Shown: positions 36,585-49,600 of the stretch, one piece after another
Numbering within the stretch: the first letter of the stretch is position 1
Layout of the letters: every line of letters starts with the position of its first letter
DNA from: Theobroma cacao
Taxonomy: Eukaryota; Streptophyta; Magnoliopsida; Malvales; Malvaceae
DNA: 64,000 nt
Reading direction: 5' to 3'
Assembly (NCBI RefSeq): GCF_000208745.1
Contig: NC_030857.1
Location: 15,660,053-15,724,052, forward strand
Translations under genes and position numbers: made by a program
The notes under the pieces: model-generated
The model's input: only the letters and a program-made list of their open reading frames with translations
Told to the model about the DNA's origin: nothing
Databases searched by the model: none

Positions 36585-38190
36585 AAGAAACACCTTGAAA
36601 GGTTTTGTTAGCAGATTTTCCTAGTAGCAGTTCAGCTGTCTTCTAATCCACAAAGTTACATTTAACTTCAAAACATGTTAAATCGAAGGCTTTTATCATA
36701 CGTGCGTGCAGTCATTTCAAGCAGCTGCTTATTCCCAGGTCAAGCTGTCCAATTAAAGACAAATAATCCCTTCCACCAGGAAATTTGTGATATTTGATTA
36801 TCTTGGTCTTTTTATTTCCTGAAATTTAGCATTAGTTGAAGTTTGAAGTTGCCTATTGCATGAGTCTGTGCATGTAGGGCATGAGTTGGCTGTATGGAAT
36901 ATTACATGTAACTTGACACAATGCACAAGTTATTAATTTTATAGTAATGCATTCACCTAGATGCCTTGATCTGGTTGTTTGATTGACAAGTTTTTTTAAT
37001 CTGTGTTGATCCTTATTCTTGTGAAAATTCAATGCTACAGAGTCAATGATAAGAGGTCCACTTTGATGGTTTGTTCAGCAAGACCCTTTGATTGGTAGTT
37101 TACTATAATTACAGAAACAGCCAAAAGTCTGGAGCTCCACATAGAAAATTATGGCATTCTTGGCTGTTTCCCAAGACTAGTAGACAAATATATATTTATA
37201 TTGCCTGAGGTAATGTTCACATGACCTTTTCTTTTTGTAAAGCTTCTGTCATCATCCCTGGAGATCATAGGGGTTCTTTATCTTTATATCCTAGCTCTGT
37301 GGATTGGTCTTCGGAAACAAAGCGAAAGAATAATTTATAAAGGTGAACATTTTTCAACTGTTTGCAGTTGGAATGGTGGTTGTAAGATTCCAAATTTTCA
37401 GTCGCACTTTTTCTTTTTCTTGTCAATGAAGATTTTATGGTTTCAACTTTCAAGTGAATGACCACCCCACCCTATCTGAGACTACAACTTTGTGGCTAGG
37501 CTTGTGGCCATGACTTTTTTTGAATGTTTCAACTTGATGAAACTTTCAGGGTCAAGGTCAAGATAACTGGCAAAGAGGTGTGCACAGGTTTGCCCTGGTT
37601 GGGGGCCTTGTAGGGTCAGGCTTTGGTTTTGGCAGGAGATCATGCGATGAGGGTCCCATCCCATCCCATTTATTGAGATCATCAGTACAATTAACAGCTC
37701 ACCAAGCGCCTTTGATCTTGCATTTGCGGTGGTGAATCGATTTTGATGGAGCAACATCCACCTTGGAATGAAGACGAAACATTTGGCATTGCTTGGCAAA
37801 TTTGAGGATAACTTGTTTAGAAAGCAAATAGGGCATCCATTGCCCATGCGTGGCCTGTTTGATAGATGTCAGGTCACTCGAACCAAGCTTTTAGAGCCAA
37901 TTCATCTTAAAAATGAATGTCAGGTTAAAGCAATTAAAGTAATGGGAGAAATGAATGTTGAATGTGCAATTGTTCCCCTTTAGAGATAAGGGCATCGGGG
38001 TCTGCTTGGACTCTGAAACTTACAACTCCTTATCCCTTAGAACGTGGGAACTTGGGTTTGGTCAACAGCGCGTGTTTATTACTCAACTAGTAGTAATTGA
38101 ATTTAAAAGAAAGAATTCACTGAATTAAGACCCAAGATTTGATTAAAACCAAGTCTTGGCATGAAAAAGAGGGAACAAAATGATGGTAGG
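36585..38190. other. 3' flank of the WD40 gene, no supported gene
   Basis: Contains the WD40 3' UTR. A 121-residue minus-strand open stretch at 37847-37482 has no recognisable domain and no splice partners, so it is not called. Confidence 0.4.
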
Positions 38191-39360
38191 ACATTATGTT
38201 TTTTCTTTGCATCAAGAGGACTTGTGCAATTATCCTTTGTTCGGTACACACCGCACACAAGTTTCACTGCCCCTGTAATGCTTAAATGGGTGGGTGACTT
38301 AGGAAGGTCGAGATGGAGTAATTATGAATTAGACCAGTTTCGAATTAGAATTTTTTATTAAAACATATATGAATATATATATATATATAATATATATAAT
38401 ATATATATATAAAATAATATATNCCCTTTTGTGGAAGGTTTTGATATGAAATGTATTGCATTCAGGGAGTGAATCTTGATCCCCAAGACTCAAATTCTTA
38501 TGTAAATAAAATAAAAGGTCAAATGTTTAGATTATTTTAATTTTTAAATATAATTATATATAAATATATTAATTTTCAAAACAAACATTCTGTTTCAAAC
38601 GTGTAAAACAACTTTAATGTTTAAACGTGAAATATCTAAAATGATCTTCTTTTTTTTCTATCATTTTCCTTTTTTTTAAGCTAGTAGACAATACTCTCTC
38701 TAAGCACTCTCTGAGGAGCACTAGATGGGTCATGCTTTCCTTAGAGTGCGGGATCTGATTGAATTTGATGCTCTTCGACTAGATCCGACCGTGAAGTAAC
38801 TGGTAGATGGGAGTTAAGTTAAAGTTTTTTTTTTAAAAAAATTATAGTTTGATAATTTTTAAAATTAATGAAAAATAAAATTATATTTTTAATATTATTA
38901 TATTATTAAATTAATAAAAATATTAATAATTAATTAACGATTAAATTTATGTGTCTAATAAAAAATATTTTTTTTAAATAGAGTAATTATTTTTTAAAAA
39001 TTAATAAATTTATATATAATTATAATTAAAATTAAAAAATATATATTCACCCTAAAATAAAAATTATTTTTGTTTAGCATGTAACAAAACGAAGGGACGT
39101 GTGAAAAGAGCCAAAAACCGGCGATTTCACAATAGGAATGTACTCATTTTGGACCACTAAATTGGGAGTGTTTGAGGGTTAGCCTTTTAAAATAATGCAA
39201 GGGGACAACCATTTGAGGCTACGTCCTTTTAAAGGTCCACCGCAACACTTTGGGTTTAGGGTCCTTGTGTCAGATTCTTTCAGGTAATGCTGATGTTGAT
39301 ACTTCCTTTTCTATATTTCCCTATTTTTTTTTTTAATTTTAACATTTACTAATGTTTGCT
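38190..39360. repeat. Duplicated flank of the WD40 locus, with an AT-rich insertion
   Basis: Sequence from 'ttctttgcatcaagaggac' (38195) and from 'gtgtgaaaagagcc' (39101) recurs at 59701 and 60073 in the WD40 duplicate. About 38530-39060 is an extra AT-rich insertion. A related segment ('taacgatt/taacggtt...tctaataaaaaatatttttt') sits at 59489-59690 in the duplicate, but at a different point. A single N at 38423 replaces about 30 nt present at 59871-59900. Confidence 0.65.
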
Positions 39361-40330
39361 CTATTTTGACTTGCTGGGTTTTTCTTTTTATTTTGAATTT
39401 TTTTTGTTGATTCACAATATTTATTAATTTTAATACTTTAACATTGAAGTTGTTAAAAATTTTCTTGATAGTTGAAAATATAAAGCAAGTGGGAACATTT
39501 GCATTGGAATTTGCATCATTATCACTTCATTTGGGGCATTCCCAAACACACAGCCATTAAATTAAGGGACAAATCTTTTTGTTGGAGATGATGATTCTTT
39601 CATATGTTTTCCACTTCCAAAGCCAAAATCATTACCTTCTAAATTCTATTCATTTTTTGTGATTTTCAAGTTTTAATTTAATTGCATATCATTTTGATCC
39701 CTATACTAATTCTAATATTAACACTAACACTAATACCAATACTTGTTCATTTTCTATACTTTCAACATTATAATGAAACCATCATTCTGTTAAGTCTTTC
39801 CTTAAATGATAAACTCATAACACATGACAAACGTATGTCACCTAATACAAACAAAATTTGGGTTTTGTGGAATTTTTCTTTCTATTTTCTTTTTTTTTTC
39901 CATTTCTTTTTTTCTTTTTTATGTTTTTTTCTCTTTTTTGGGACTACATCGACCACTATTACCCTTGATTTGACAAGGGAGAAGAGAGAAAAGAATAAAA
40001 AATAAAAAATAAAAAAAGAAATATAAAATAAAAAAATAAGACCTTTTTTTTAAAAAAAAGATATATTTTATGAACTATTATAATTTAAAACAAGTAAATT
40101 ATATATTTTCTATTTTTAATAAATAACTATTTTATTTTTTATTATTTTAAATAGTATGAATTTTGAAAAATTAATTTTAAATAAAAATTTTGAGATAAAT
40201 AAGTAATGTACACATCGATTTAGGTGTTCACGTAACGTCATACTTAATGAAAATATCGATAAAAGGATCATTTCATTATCAATGAGTTAATTTTTATATA
40301 CACACACACACACATATATAATAGATGAAA
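39361..40330. other. AT- and T-rich intergenic sequence
   Basis: Homopolymeric T and A stretches and a short (CA)n near 40299. No gene seen. Confidence 0.45.
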
Positions 40331-40355
40331 CACTAAAATAACCGATTACATCATT

Positions 40356-41070
40356 CTAAGTCATGAAAATACCCAAAATGTCTGCCAATAAAATAGAACT
40401 AACATAAGTTGGCAGAGAATCAAAGACATGTAGAGCAAGTTGTAAGCTCTCATGATGTGCGGCCATCCGATTGGCACACTGATTAGTTTTACGATGAACG
40501 TGAGATAATGAGTAGTCCCAATCTTGATGAAGTAACTCCCTTATGCATTTGAGAATACGGGCATTCAGATCCAAGACTATATTTTGATTAAATAGTTTTT
40601 GGATAACAAGCATTGAGTTAGATTCTACTTGGATTTTCTGAATCCCTTACTCAAACACAAATTCAGACCCTAGTATAATGCCTAAAGTTCTATAGTAAGT
40701 GAAAAGGAGATGCTAATTTTATAAGAAAACTCAAAATCCAAGTCCCATTTGCATCTCTAATCACTCTTCCTACTGCTATTGAACTTGGCTATCCTTTTGC
40801 ACTGCCATCAACATTGAGTTTAACAAAGGACTCTTTAGGCTTTTTCCAAGTTTTCAACACCTCCTGCTTCCATCTAGCTTGTTTTCTTCTCGAATTATCT
40901 CGAGCCTTTTTTGACTTGGTCCATATTTGTTGCCAAGCATTTTGTGGCCAAATAAAAAAGTTATTAAAGATCGATAAGTGTCGCCAATACCATAATAACC
41001 TGATTATATGAACAAAGATTATGCCCCATGATATTAAGTCCAACATTTCATTGCTGCACATATTATCCAA
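40356..41070 (-). pseudogene. LINE RNase H domain remnant
   Basis: ESFVKLNVDGSAKG (near 40810) matches the start of the RVT_3 RNase H domain with its first catalytic Asp. Further on, 40613-40356 reads VIQKLFNQN and YSLSHVHRKTNQCANRMA, the end of the domain. A frameshift and stops separate the parts. Confidence 0.75.
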
Positions 41071-41081
41071 TAACCATTGTT

Positions 41082-41309
41082 TCAGGCAAGATCAAAGAAG
41101 TTTCCATTTAATAATTGAGGATTAAGCTGCAGCCACACATTCCTATAAGTCCCACAATCTCTGATCGCATGAATAATGGTCTTGGCAGAATCATCACAAC
41201 GACTGCAAGCAATTGAAATGCCCACAATCTTTCTCAATAACCAGGCTGATGTTGGTAATGAATCATGCAAAAGCCTCCACATGAAAACTCGTACCTTGCA
41301 TGAGCTCAT
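41082..41309 (-). pseudogene. LINE zf-RVT domain remnant
   Basis: KVRVFMWRLLHDSLPTSAWL, then ACSRCDDSAKTIIHAIRDC, fits the zf-RVT domain of plant LINE polyproteins (FxWRLxxxxLPT, then CxxC...HxxxxC). Confidence 0.75.
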
Positions 41310-41839
41310 AATTGACCATACCTTCTGCTAAAATCCTTCTTTTGGTGAACAACTTGACATTTGAAGCCAGTAAGCCGTTCATATTGTAAAGTTGCCATCG
41401 TTGGAAAGGATCCAAAATCCTATACAATCCTCCTCATTGGAAAGATCAATTAGAACTGAAGTAACCTTCAAGAAAATATGTTAAGGCAACATCGACTCAA
41501 TTTGTTCAACATTCCATCTCCTAAGCTCATTACAATAGCTTGTAACTAGAAAATCAATTTCAACCTCACTCAACTTTACTATAGCATGATTGATTAAAGG
41601 GCCGCAATTGAGCCAAACATTTGTCTAGAATTTAGCTTGATGCCCATTATTGATAATCATCCTTCAAGCCATTAGATAAAACCAGTATACTCTTCAATAT
41701 GCTTTCCATACATGCGAGTCTATTACCTTAACCTTTACCAACATGAAATCTTGATTGTGGAGATACTTGTTCTTCACAATATCAATCCAAAGGCAATATT
41801 CATTTCTCCATATTTTCCAACCTAATTTAGCAAGAAGAG

Positions 41840-42700
41840 CTAAATTGAATTTTCTGGAATCTTGAATTTGCAAACCATCATTCTCTTTAGTTGCACACAA
41901 TTTGTCCCAACTAATAGTTGAATTTTCTTTGTCTCACCCACATGTCCTCGTACAAAATTACGATATAAATGATCAATTTCCTGAATTACATTTTCAAGAA
42001 GATACGATGGCTGCATTATATAAGTTGCCATAGTATTGGTAACAGATTGGACTAATGATATTCGTTTTGCCATTGGCAAATTTTTATTGTGCCATTTTAC
42101 AAGCAATTGTCTAATCTTATCTACCAATTTAGAATAAGTCTCCCTCGATATTCTACCATGAAGCATAGGTGTGCCAAGGTACGTGCCAAAATCCTTTGTT
42201 AAAGGGATTTTAGCAATATTACTTAATAACTTGGCTCTTGTATTATGGATATTAAAGGAAACCAATAATTTAGATTTTGTTAGGCTAACTTTTTGGCCTG
42301 AAGCACAACAAAATTGATCTAGAATTTGCATTGTTATCCTCACTTGTCTTATCGAAGCAATACCAAACAACATAAGATCATCTACAAAACAAATATGAAA
42401 AAGACTAGGGCCCTTTCTTGTTAAATATATCGGCTTCTATCTTCCCCATACTCATTGTAATATTGATTAGGTGGAACAATTTCTCCAAACAAAAAACAAA
42501 AAGATAAGAAGAAAGTGGGTCACCTTGACGAATACCTCTTGTTAGAAAGAAGACATCCGTGGGACTGTTATTCCAAATAATGAAAAATGTAGGTGATTCA
42601 ACAATAAACATAATGAGCTGAATCCACGCAGTGGGAAAACTGATTTCTTCCAACACATATTGTAAAAATTTCCATTTCAATCAATTGTAAGCTTTTTCCA
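41840..42700 (-). pseudogene. LINE reverse transcriptase remnant
   Basis: GIRQGDPLSSYLFVFCLEKL (near 42510) and ICFVDDLMLFG (near 42385) are the conserved RT blocks; FVDD is the catalytic YADD-equivalent. SGQKVSLTKSK and TYLGTPMLHGR follow. An in-frame stop after NKKGP separates the two halves. Confidence 0.85.
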
Positions 42701-43535
42701 AGTCGATTTTAATTATAATTGCTCTTTCACTTCTCCTCGTCATTCGTATCGTGTGAAGGGCTTCTTGGACTATAATTATATTGTCAGAGGCTTGTCTCAT
42801 TGGAATGAAACTGCACTAGGTTCTTCTAATCAAATTATTAAGCAAAGATCTCAATTTATCCATTAGGACTTTTTTGATATTTTCAAAGGAGCTGAGCATA
42901 AGTTGATAGGACGAAATTAGGAAATTTTCCCTAAATTCTCAACCTTGGGAATAAGAGTAATCAATGTATGGTTAAGTTCAAAAGGAAATTTACCACTATT
43001 ATACGCCTTCTTAACAAATCTTATTATGTTCGGACCAATAATGCTCCAATTATTCTGACAGAAAGCTACTAGAAACCCATCAACTTGGACTTTTATTGGG
43101 GGTTCATATCAAAGATTGTTTACTTCACTTCTTCTAAAATAATCGACCTTGATAATTCATCAACTAAGCTGCCATGTAACCTCCAATGACTACTTATAGG
43201 AAGAAAAACATGCACAACACCATTTTTGTACAGGTTACGATAAAATTACAAAGCCATGCTTTTAATTTTCGTTTTGTCAAAACACTAAGTGTCATTGTCT
43301 TTCTTTAAAACTAAGATATGTTTCTTCCTTTGTCTTCCTTTACACCATGATAAAACTTGGAATTAGCGTCACCATTTTCAGCCACTTAAGTTTTGTCTTC
43401 TGTTGCCACATGACTTTTTCCTAGAAAAGAATCAGGTTATATTTTTTAACAAGAACAACTTCAAGATTCTGTAGATAGTCGTTTGGTCCATTGTCTAGCT
43501 TAATTTGAATGGCTTTTAATCTAGTTAAGACTCTC

Positions 43536-44078
43536 TGACGCCGGGGCGTTGTAAAGACACCTAGGCGTTATGAAAAACACCAATCGTGACGAGGTTGAAA
43601 ACCCCACTAAGGTGAATCACCAATCTTGACAAGGTTGAAAACCCCACTAAGGTAAAAAATAGCCAAAATCCCACATTGGTTGGCTAGGCCAAAGATATTA
43701 AAACCTCTTACCCTTTAAAAGAGTCTAGAGAAATAAGCACTCCTACTTAAAAAAAATTATTTATTAACTCTCAACTCCGAATTTCTCATAACTAAGCCTA
43801 AGGGTCCTATATATAGTATTATAGGCCCATGTCCTAATAAAACTCTACTTTATATTTTCTAATACAATTAGAATAATTAAGAAGAGATTTAAATAAAGTA
43901 GGTGTTCTATTCCTAAATAGAACATGACTATCCTAATCAAATATTAATTCTTAAAAGTATTAAAATAAAAATAAGAAAAGAATCCTAATTTAAATAAAAT
44001 AAAGAAAATAAATCATAAATCAACTAAATTAGCAAAAACTAAATTTAATAAAATACAATCCTTGACGCTCCTGCGTCA
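43536..44078 (-). repeat. 3' LTR of the gypsy element
   Basis: TGACGC...GCGTCA termini; homologous to 46309-46849 with small differences, mainly in its first 350 bp. Confidence 0.85.
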
Positions 44079-45273
44079 CTCTCCTCTTTCTTTTATGAAT
44101 ACCTTCATAGGTAACAAAATGCCAATTATCTAATGAGGCCACCATCTGTTTAGTGATGTAGGAAAACTCATTCCCTTCATACTCTAATTATTTTTAACAA
44201 AGTCATCAAAATTAGGATGGGACATCCAAGCTAGTTCAAAGCAAAATCTCCTAGTTGGTTGATCTCTTGGAGATGTGGCTTGGCAAAAACCTAATATGGG
44301 AGGATGGTCAAAGTGGGTCCATGGTAGGTTAAAAACTTGAACAAAGGGAAAAAAATTACGCCAAGATTCATCTGAAAGTGCCCTATCCAATAAAATTCAT
44401 CCCTTCTCTTTTATTCCACCAAGTAAATTTTGATCCCGAAGCACCCAAATCATAAAGTTCACAATAACTCATAAAGTCACTCATTAAATCATAGTGATTA
44501 ACATTAACACTTCTCTTGCCTCTTTTTTCATCAGGAAAAGTAGCTTGGTTAAAGTCTCCCATGACCAACCAAGGTAAATCATGTAATTCATTGGCCGTCT
44601 AAAAAGATCTCCATAACCTCCTATTTTCTTTTGCATTAGGGCTCCCATATACTATAGTTAATAACCATACATTGTCTTGAGACTTGATTAACATGTGAAT
44701 CAATTGTGAAGAATAAGCAAGTACTTTGACTTCAATAATGTCTGCATACCATAAAACCCAAATTCTACCCGAAAAACCATTAGCTTCAACAAAAAAAAAA
44801 AATTAAGAATACTGATTCGATGACAAATTCTATTTGCCTGCACATCTGAAATCCTCAACTCTAAAAGAATAACTAGATTCAAATTATGTAGTCGAATCAA
44901 ATTTTTGACATTTCGAATGCACCTTATAGATGTAGCACCTCTAACATTCTAACTCAACACATTGTACATTTATTTAAAATAAACAAAGTAAAGAAATAAC
45001 CCAATCTAAATACCATATAGAAGGCTAAACCATTAGCAAGACTAGTCTTGCATAATGTCATCCTCACCTTCCTCTAACTCGATGTCTTTTGATGCCATAA
45101 GAAAATATGCCCTAGTTGCGTTCTCACCAGCTATCTTCTGATCACTTTTTTCCCTTGCCACTCCATTAACCTTTACCCTCAATCCTGCCTTCATTTACTT
45201 CAAAGTCTTATGATAAAGAAATATCAATAACCTTGTTAGTGTCTTCACGGGATTGTCCAGTTGATGTGCTCAT
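44079..45273. repeat. 1195-bp direct repeat of LINE sequence (copy of 46850-48044)
   Basis: Offset exactly 2771 nt from 46850-48044, with three identical open segments (for example EKRGKRSVNVNHYDLMSDF of the endonuclease). The repeat ends exactly at the N at 45274. The LTRs beside the two copies differ although the LINE segments look identical, which fits one genomic segment assembled twice. Confidence 0.85.
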
Positions 45274-45274
45274 N

Positions 45275-46168
45275 CACTTTTTGTTGACATTAGGAGCACG
45301 AGTAGAAGTAGTCTCTTTATGATTTAGAGTTTTGGAAGAGTTTACCTTTGGAGGTGGAATGGTTGCCGAACTCTGTCTCCCACGGTTTGAAGTGGAATCT
45401 TTCTGTCTAGATGAACTCATTGAGCTTTTTCGTAATTGTTGTTTCTCAACCTTTAATGCTAATCTGATGACATCATTTAGGTTCAAATATGGTTGTAGTT
45501 GAACAACATCTGCAATTCCAACATTAAGACCCCCAAGATAACGAGCTACAATTTGTTCTTCAGGCTCATGGACATCGCACTTCATGTAAAGTTGTTCGAA
45601 CTCCATTGTTTATTCTTCCACCAACATTGTTTTTTTGCCTCAAGTTATGAAATTTGATAAAAATTTCTTGTCGATAATGCTCAGGAAGGAACTTACGCTT
45701 GAGTTCTCGACGAATCTTATCCCATGTTTTGATCTTGTTGCGGTCTTCTCTTTCTCGTTGTCTTTTGAGATTTTCCCACCAAATAGAAGCGTGTTTCTTC
45801 AATTTAATTGCCATAAGCTTCACACGTTTTTCATCGGGAATATCTTTGAGCTCAAAAACTCTTTCTACTGTGTAGAGCCAGTCAAGGAAGTCATCAGGAT
45901 GAAGTCTTCCTTCAAACTTAGGAATGTCGACTTTGATTCCCAAATCTCTGGTAGCAGCAGTTCTCAGGCGATGAATAGGTACTTCTTCATCAGAGGACAA
46001 ATTTTGATGAAACGGGTTGGTGTCATTTTCTTCATCACTAGAGTTGTTATTGTTGATTTGAGCATCACATCTTGTGAGTTGCTCTTGTAGTTCTTGAATT
46101 TGTTGACGTAGTTTTGCAATCTCAATCTCGTGATCATCTCTTTGACGATTTTGACGTCTTGGAGGCAT
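45275..46168 (-). pseudogene. Gypsy gag, frameshifted
   Basis: Starts MPPRRQNRQRDDHEIEIAKL with a short coiled coil (residues about 10-35). Then comes the retrotransposon gag domain: IPKFEGRLHPDDFLDWL, KLKKHASIWWENLKRQRERE and LKRKFLPEHYRQEI. After LRQKNN the frame shifts and continues as MEFEQLYMKCDVHEPEEQIVARYLGGL and a Ser/Thr-rich tail. It is cut at the N at 45274 before any zinc knuckle. Known role of gag: forms the virus-like particle. Confidence 0.85.
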
Positions 46169-46308
46169 TTTATTTTTTATGGTGATGTAGAAAAAAAATG
46201 ATGATATAACTATAAAGAAATAAAATTACCCGTACAGGGAGTATCGAAACTTGACAGCGAATCTGAACTTATGCAGCGAATAATAACCCCCCCGCTCTGA
46301 TACCAAAC

Positions 46309-46849
46309 TGACGCCGGGGCGTTGTAAAGACACCTAGGCATTATGAAAAATACCAATCGTGGCAAGGTTGAAAACCCCACTAAAGTGAATCACCAATCTT
46401 GGCAAGGTTGAAAACCTCACTAAGGTGAAAATAGCCAAATCCCATTTTGGTTGGCTAGGCCAAAGATATTAAAACCTCTTACTCTTTAAAAGAGCCTAGA
46501 GAAATAAACACTCCTGCTTAAGAAAATATTATTTATTAACTATCAACTTGAATGTCTCATAACTAAGCCTAAGAATCCTATTTATAGTATTATAGGCCCA
46601 TATCCTAATAAAATTCTACTTCTAGTTGTCTAATACAATTGGAATAGTTAATAAGAGATTTAAATAAAATAGGTGTTCTATTCCTAAATAGAACATGACT
46701 ATCCTAATCAAATATTAATTCTTAAAAGTATTAAAATAAAAATAAGAAAAGAATCCTAATTTAAATAAAATAAAGAAAATAAATCATAAATCAACTAAAT
46801 TAGCAAAAACTAAATTTAATAAAATATAATCCTTGACGCTCCTGCGTCA
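46309..46849 (-). repeat. 5' LTR of the gypsy element
   Basis: Adjacent to the primer-binding site at 46296-46307, which fixes its identity as the 5' LTR for minus-strand transcription. Confidence 0.85.
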
Positions 46850-46954
46850 CTCTCCTCTTTCTTTTATGAATACCTTCATAGGTAACAAAATGCCAATTAT
46901 CTAATGAGGCCACCATCTGTTTAGTGATGTAGGAAAACTCATTCCCTTCATACT

Positions 46955-47671
46955 CTAATTATTTTTAACAAAGTCATCAAAATTAGGATGGGACATCCAA
47001 GCTAGTTCAAAGCAAAATCTCCTAGTTGGTTGATCTCTTGGAGATGTGGCTTGGCAAAAACCTAATATGGGAGGATGGTCAAAGTGGGTCCATGGTAGGT
47101 TAAAAACTTGAACAAAGGGAAAAAAATTACGCCAAGATTCATCTGAAAGTGCCCTATCCAATAAAATTCATCCCTTCTCTTTTATTCCACCAAGTAAATT
47201 TTGATCCCGAAGCACCCAAATCATAAAGTTCACAATAACTCATAAAGTCACTCATTAAATCATAGTGATTAACATTAACACTTCTCTTGCCTCTTTTTTC
47301 ATCAGGAAAAGTAGCTTGGTTAAAGTCTCCCATGACCAACCAAGGTAAATCATGTAATTCATTGGCCGTCTAAAAAGATCTCCATAACCTCCTATTTTCT
47401 TTTGCATTAGGGCTCCCATATACTATAGTTAATAACCATACATTGTCTTGAGACTTGATTAACATGTGAATCAATTGTGAAGAATAAGCAAGTACTTTGA
47501 CTTCAATAATGTCTGCATACCATAAAACCCAAATTCTACCCGAAAAACCATTAGCTTCAACAAAAAAAAAAAATTAAGAATACTGATTCGATGACAAATT
47601 CTATTTGCCTGCACATCTGAAATCCTCAACTCTAAAAGAATAACTAGATTCAAATTATGTAGTCGAATCAA
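46955..47671 (-). pseudogene. LINE endonuclease (EEP) domain remnant
   Basis: LVILLELRISDVQANRI (near 47640) and VMGDFNQATFPDEKRGKRS, then FTWWNKREGMNF (47339-47154), are landmarks of the LINE apurinic-type endonuclease. Stops divide it into three open segments. A second identical set at 44184-44900 is judged an assembly duplicate. Confidence 0.8.
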
Positions 47672-48223
47672 ATTTTTGACATTTCGAATGCACCTTATAG
47701 ATGTAGCACCTCTAACATTCTAACTCAACACATTGTACATTTATTTAAAATAAACAAAGTAAAGAAATAACCCAATCTAAATACCATATAGAAGGCTAAA
47801 CCATTAGCAAGACTAGTCTTGCATAATGTCATCCTCACCTTCCTCTAACTCGATGTCTTTTGATGCCATAAGAAAATATGCCCTAGTTGCGTTCTCACCA
47901 GCTATCTTCTGATCACTTTTTTCCCTTGCCACTCCATTAACCTTTACCCTCAATCCTGCCTTCATTTACTTCAAAGTCTTATGATAAAGAAATATCAATA
48001 ACCTTGTTAGTGTCTTCACGGGATTGTCCAGTTGATGTGCTCATTTCTACTACATTCTAAATTTTTCCATCAACTACTTTCTTAAGCCCACCTAAACGCT
48101 TCATTTGCTCCTTTAATTGAATTTTTTATTGGCCAACAAAGATCTTTCTAATGAAGCAATCTTGACGGCTCCTATAGAAATCGTCTTCCCTTTACCTTTT
48201 GAAAGACATAAATCTTTATTTAA

Positions 48224-49533
48224 CTAATTGGCAGCAACTTGAAGGGATTCTTTCAAAACTTTTCTACTTTTCATACTAGTAGAGCCTTTTTTGTGATTAT
48301 TCAAAAAATGCTCAAGAGCTTCAAAATTAAAAGACTCAGGAACTATTTTCTCTTCATCCAAATTTTTATCTTCATTTTCCAATATATGAAATTGTGACCT
48401 AAACTTAATCGCAACATTAAAACCTTTAGGTAGATTCGAAACTCTTGGCTTCGTCCTGGTGTTATTCTCAATTTGAGTCCCGCTATTTTGTTTATAAGAT
48501 TTTTTGGCCACCATCCATGGGTCAAATTTTAAGGCTTCACAATCCTTTTTAAGTTTTTTAGCACTGTTAGTTAATTCTAATGATTGTTCCACAGAGTATC
48601 CTTATTGTTCTTTTTGTCGAATTGGACATGCTTCAACATTATGGCCGAACTTGCCACAATGAAAGCATAACACTTGGAGCCCTTCATATTCAATTTTTTA
48701 CCATTCACCCCTTATATAGACCTTAGATACCAAAGGTTTAGTAAAATCCAATTCTACACACATACGAGTAAATTTAACTCTTGTAGCCCGAGAGGTTGTG
48801 CAATCCACTTTAAATGTCTTCCTTAACTCATTACCAAGATCACTCTATCATAATATTCCAATGACATACTTGGTAGCCTAATCCATGCAGCAACTAAATT
48901 AATTGATGCCTCTTCTAAATGAAACCTCGGTGTCCATTTATGAATGGTGAGGTAATGATCAGCTATCACCCATGGACCTTCTGATAGGACATGATTATAA
49001 TCCAACTTTTTAGAAAATTGAATGTAGTAGAATCCATTGTTTAAATCTACCACCTGGAAGTCTCCCAATAAAAATCATAGTTGCTTAACTCTGTTACACA
49101 GATAAATGTAACTGATGTCTCATCCAAGAAGCTTGACTATAAGAGTCTTTTGCCGGGGCATTATGATTATTCTCTTCTCTTCCTTAGAGAGTTTGATACA
49201 AGGGCCTCTTACCACATCTTTAATAAAGTCATCATTCGAATCTAAATCATCAAACTCCTGATCCTCATCATCTAATTCTTCACTAGCCAAAAACATCTGT
49301 TGGTCTCCATGCACTAAAATATTTCAATAAGAGGATCACAACAATCCTTCTTGACTTGGTATTTGATAATGATCCACTACATTAGATGAGTTATCATAAG
49401 GCACATTATCCATCCCTGGTCCTCTGTGCTTTATTCCTACCCTAACAGGGTCATTTTCTTTAACGTTGTCTACCCTGGTCAGAGGGTCACCAGTTGAGTT
49501 CGCCTCCATGGAGTGGAAACTAGGGTTTTTCAA
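48224..49533 (-). pseudogene. LINE ORF1-like region with DUF4283 and CCHC knuckle
   Basis: VVDLNNGFYYIQFSKKLDYN and VLSEGPWVIADHYLTIHKW (49068-48823) match the DUF4283 domain typical of plant LINE ORF1 proteins. CFHCGKFGHNVEAC (near 48660-48620) is a CCHC knuckle. The region is broken into several frames. Confidence 0.8.
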
Positions 49534-49600
49534 AAAATGGTGTATGTTAGCAAATTTTCCTTAATGTGCACCCAAACCTATTTGCAGAGCAGACTCTCTA

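Larger units (their letters stand above)
43531..46854 (-). mobile_element. Ty3/gypsy element inserted in the LINE, CTCTC target duplication
   Basis: Two LTRs, 43536-44078 (543 bp) and 46309-46849 (541 bp), begin TGACGCCGGGG and end CTGCGTCA on the plus strand. Outer flanks CTCTC at 43531-43535 and 46850-46854 are a 5-bp target duplication. Next to the right-hand LTR, the minus strand reads TGGTATCAGAGC, the initiator-Met-tRNA primer-binding site, then gag. The LTRs differ at several positions, so the insertion is not recent. The pol region is absent; in its place lies a repeat of the flanking LINE ending at a single N (45274), probably a misjoin. Confidence 0.8.
40330..49600 (-). mobile_element. 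L1-type LINE retrotransposon, minus strand, split by a gypsy insertion
   Basis: In transcription order: an ORF1-like region (49533-48224), endonuclease (47671-46955), then a gypsy element in the middle, then reverse transcriptase (about 42700-41840), zf-RVT (41309-41082) and RNase H (41070-40356). This is the standard order of plant L1 LINEs with a C-terminal RNase H. Stops and frameshifts occur throughout, so it is inactive. Boundaries are approximate. The stretch 44079-45273 repeats 46850-48044 and is probably an assembly artefact. Confidence 0.82.

Noticed and set aside
37482..37847. Minus-strand 121-residue open frame in the WD40 3' flank
   Set aside because: No domain and no splice partner; not conserved in the corresponding duplicated region.
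44184..44900. A second independent LINE endonuclease
   Set aside because: It is an exact repeat of 46955-47671 ending at an N and is best explained as an assembly duplicate.
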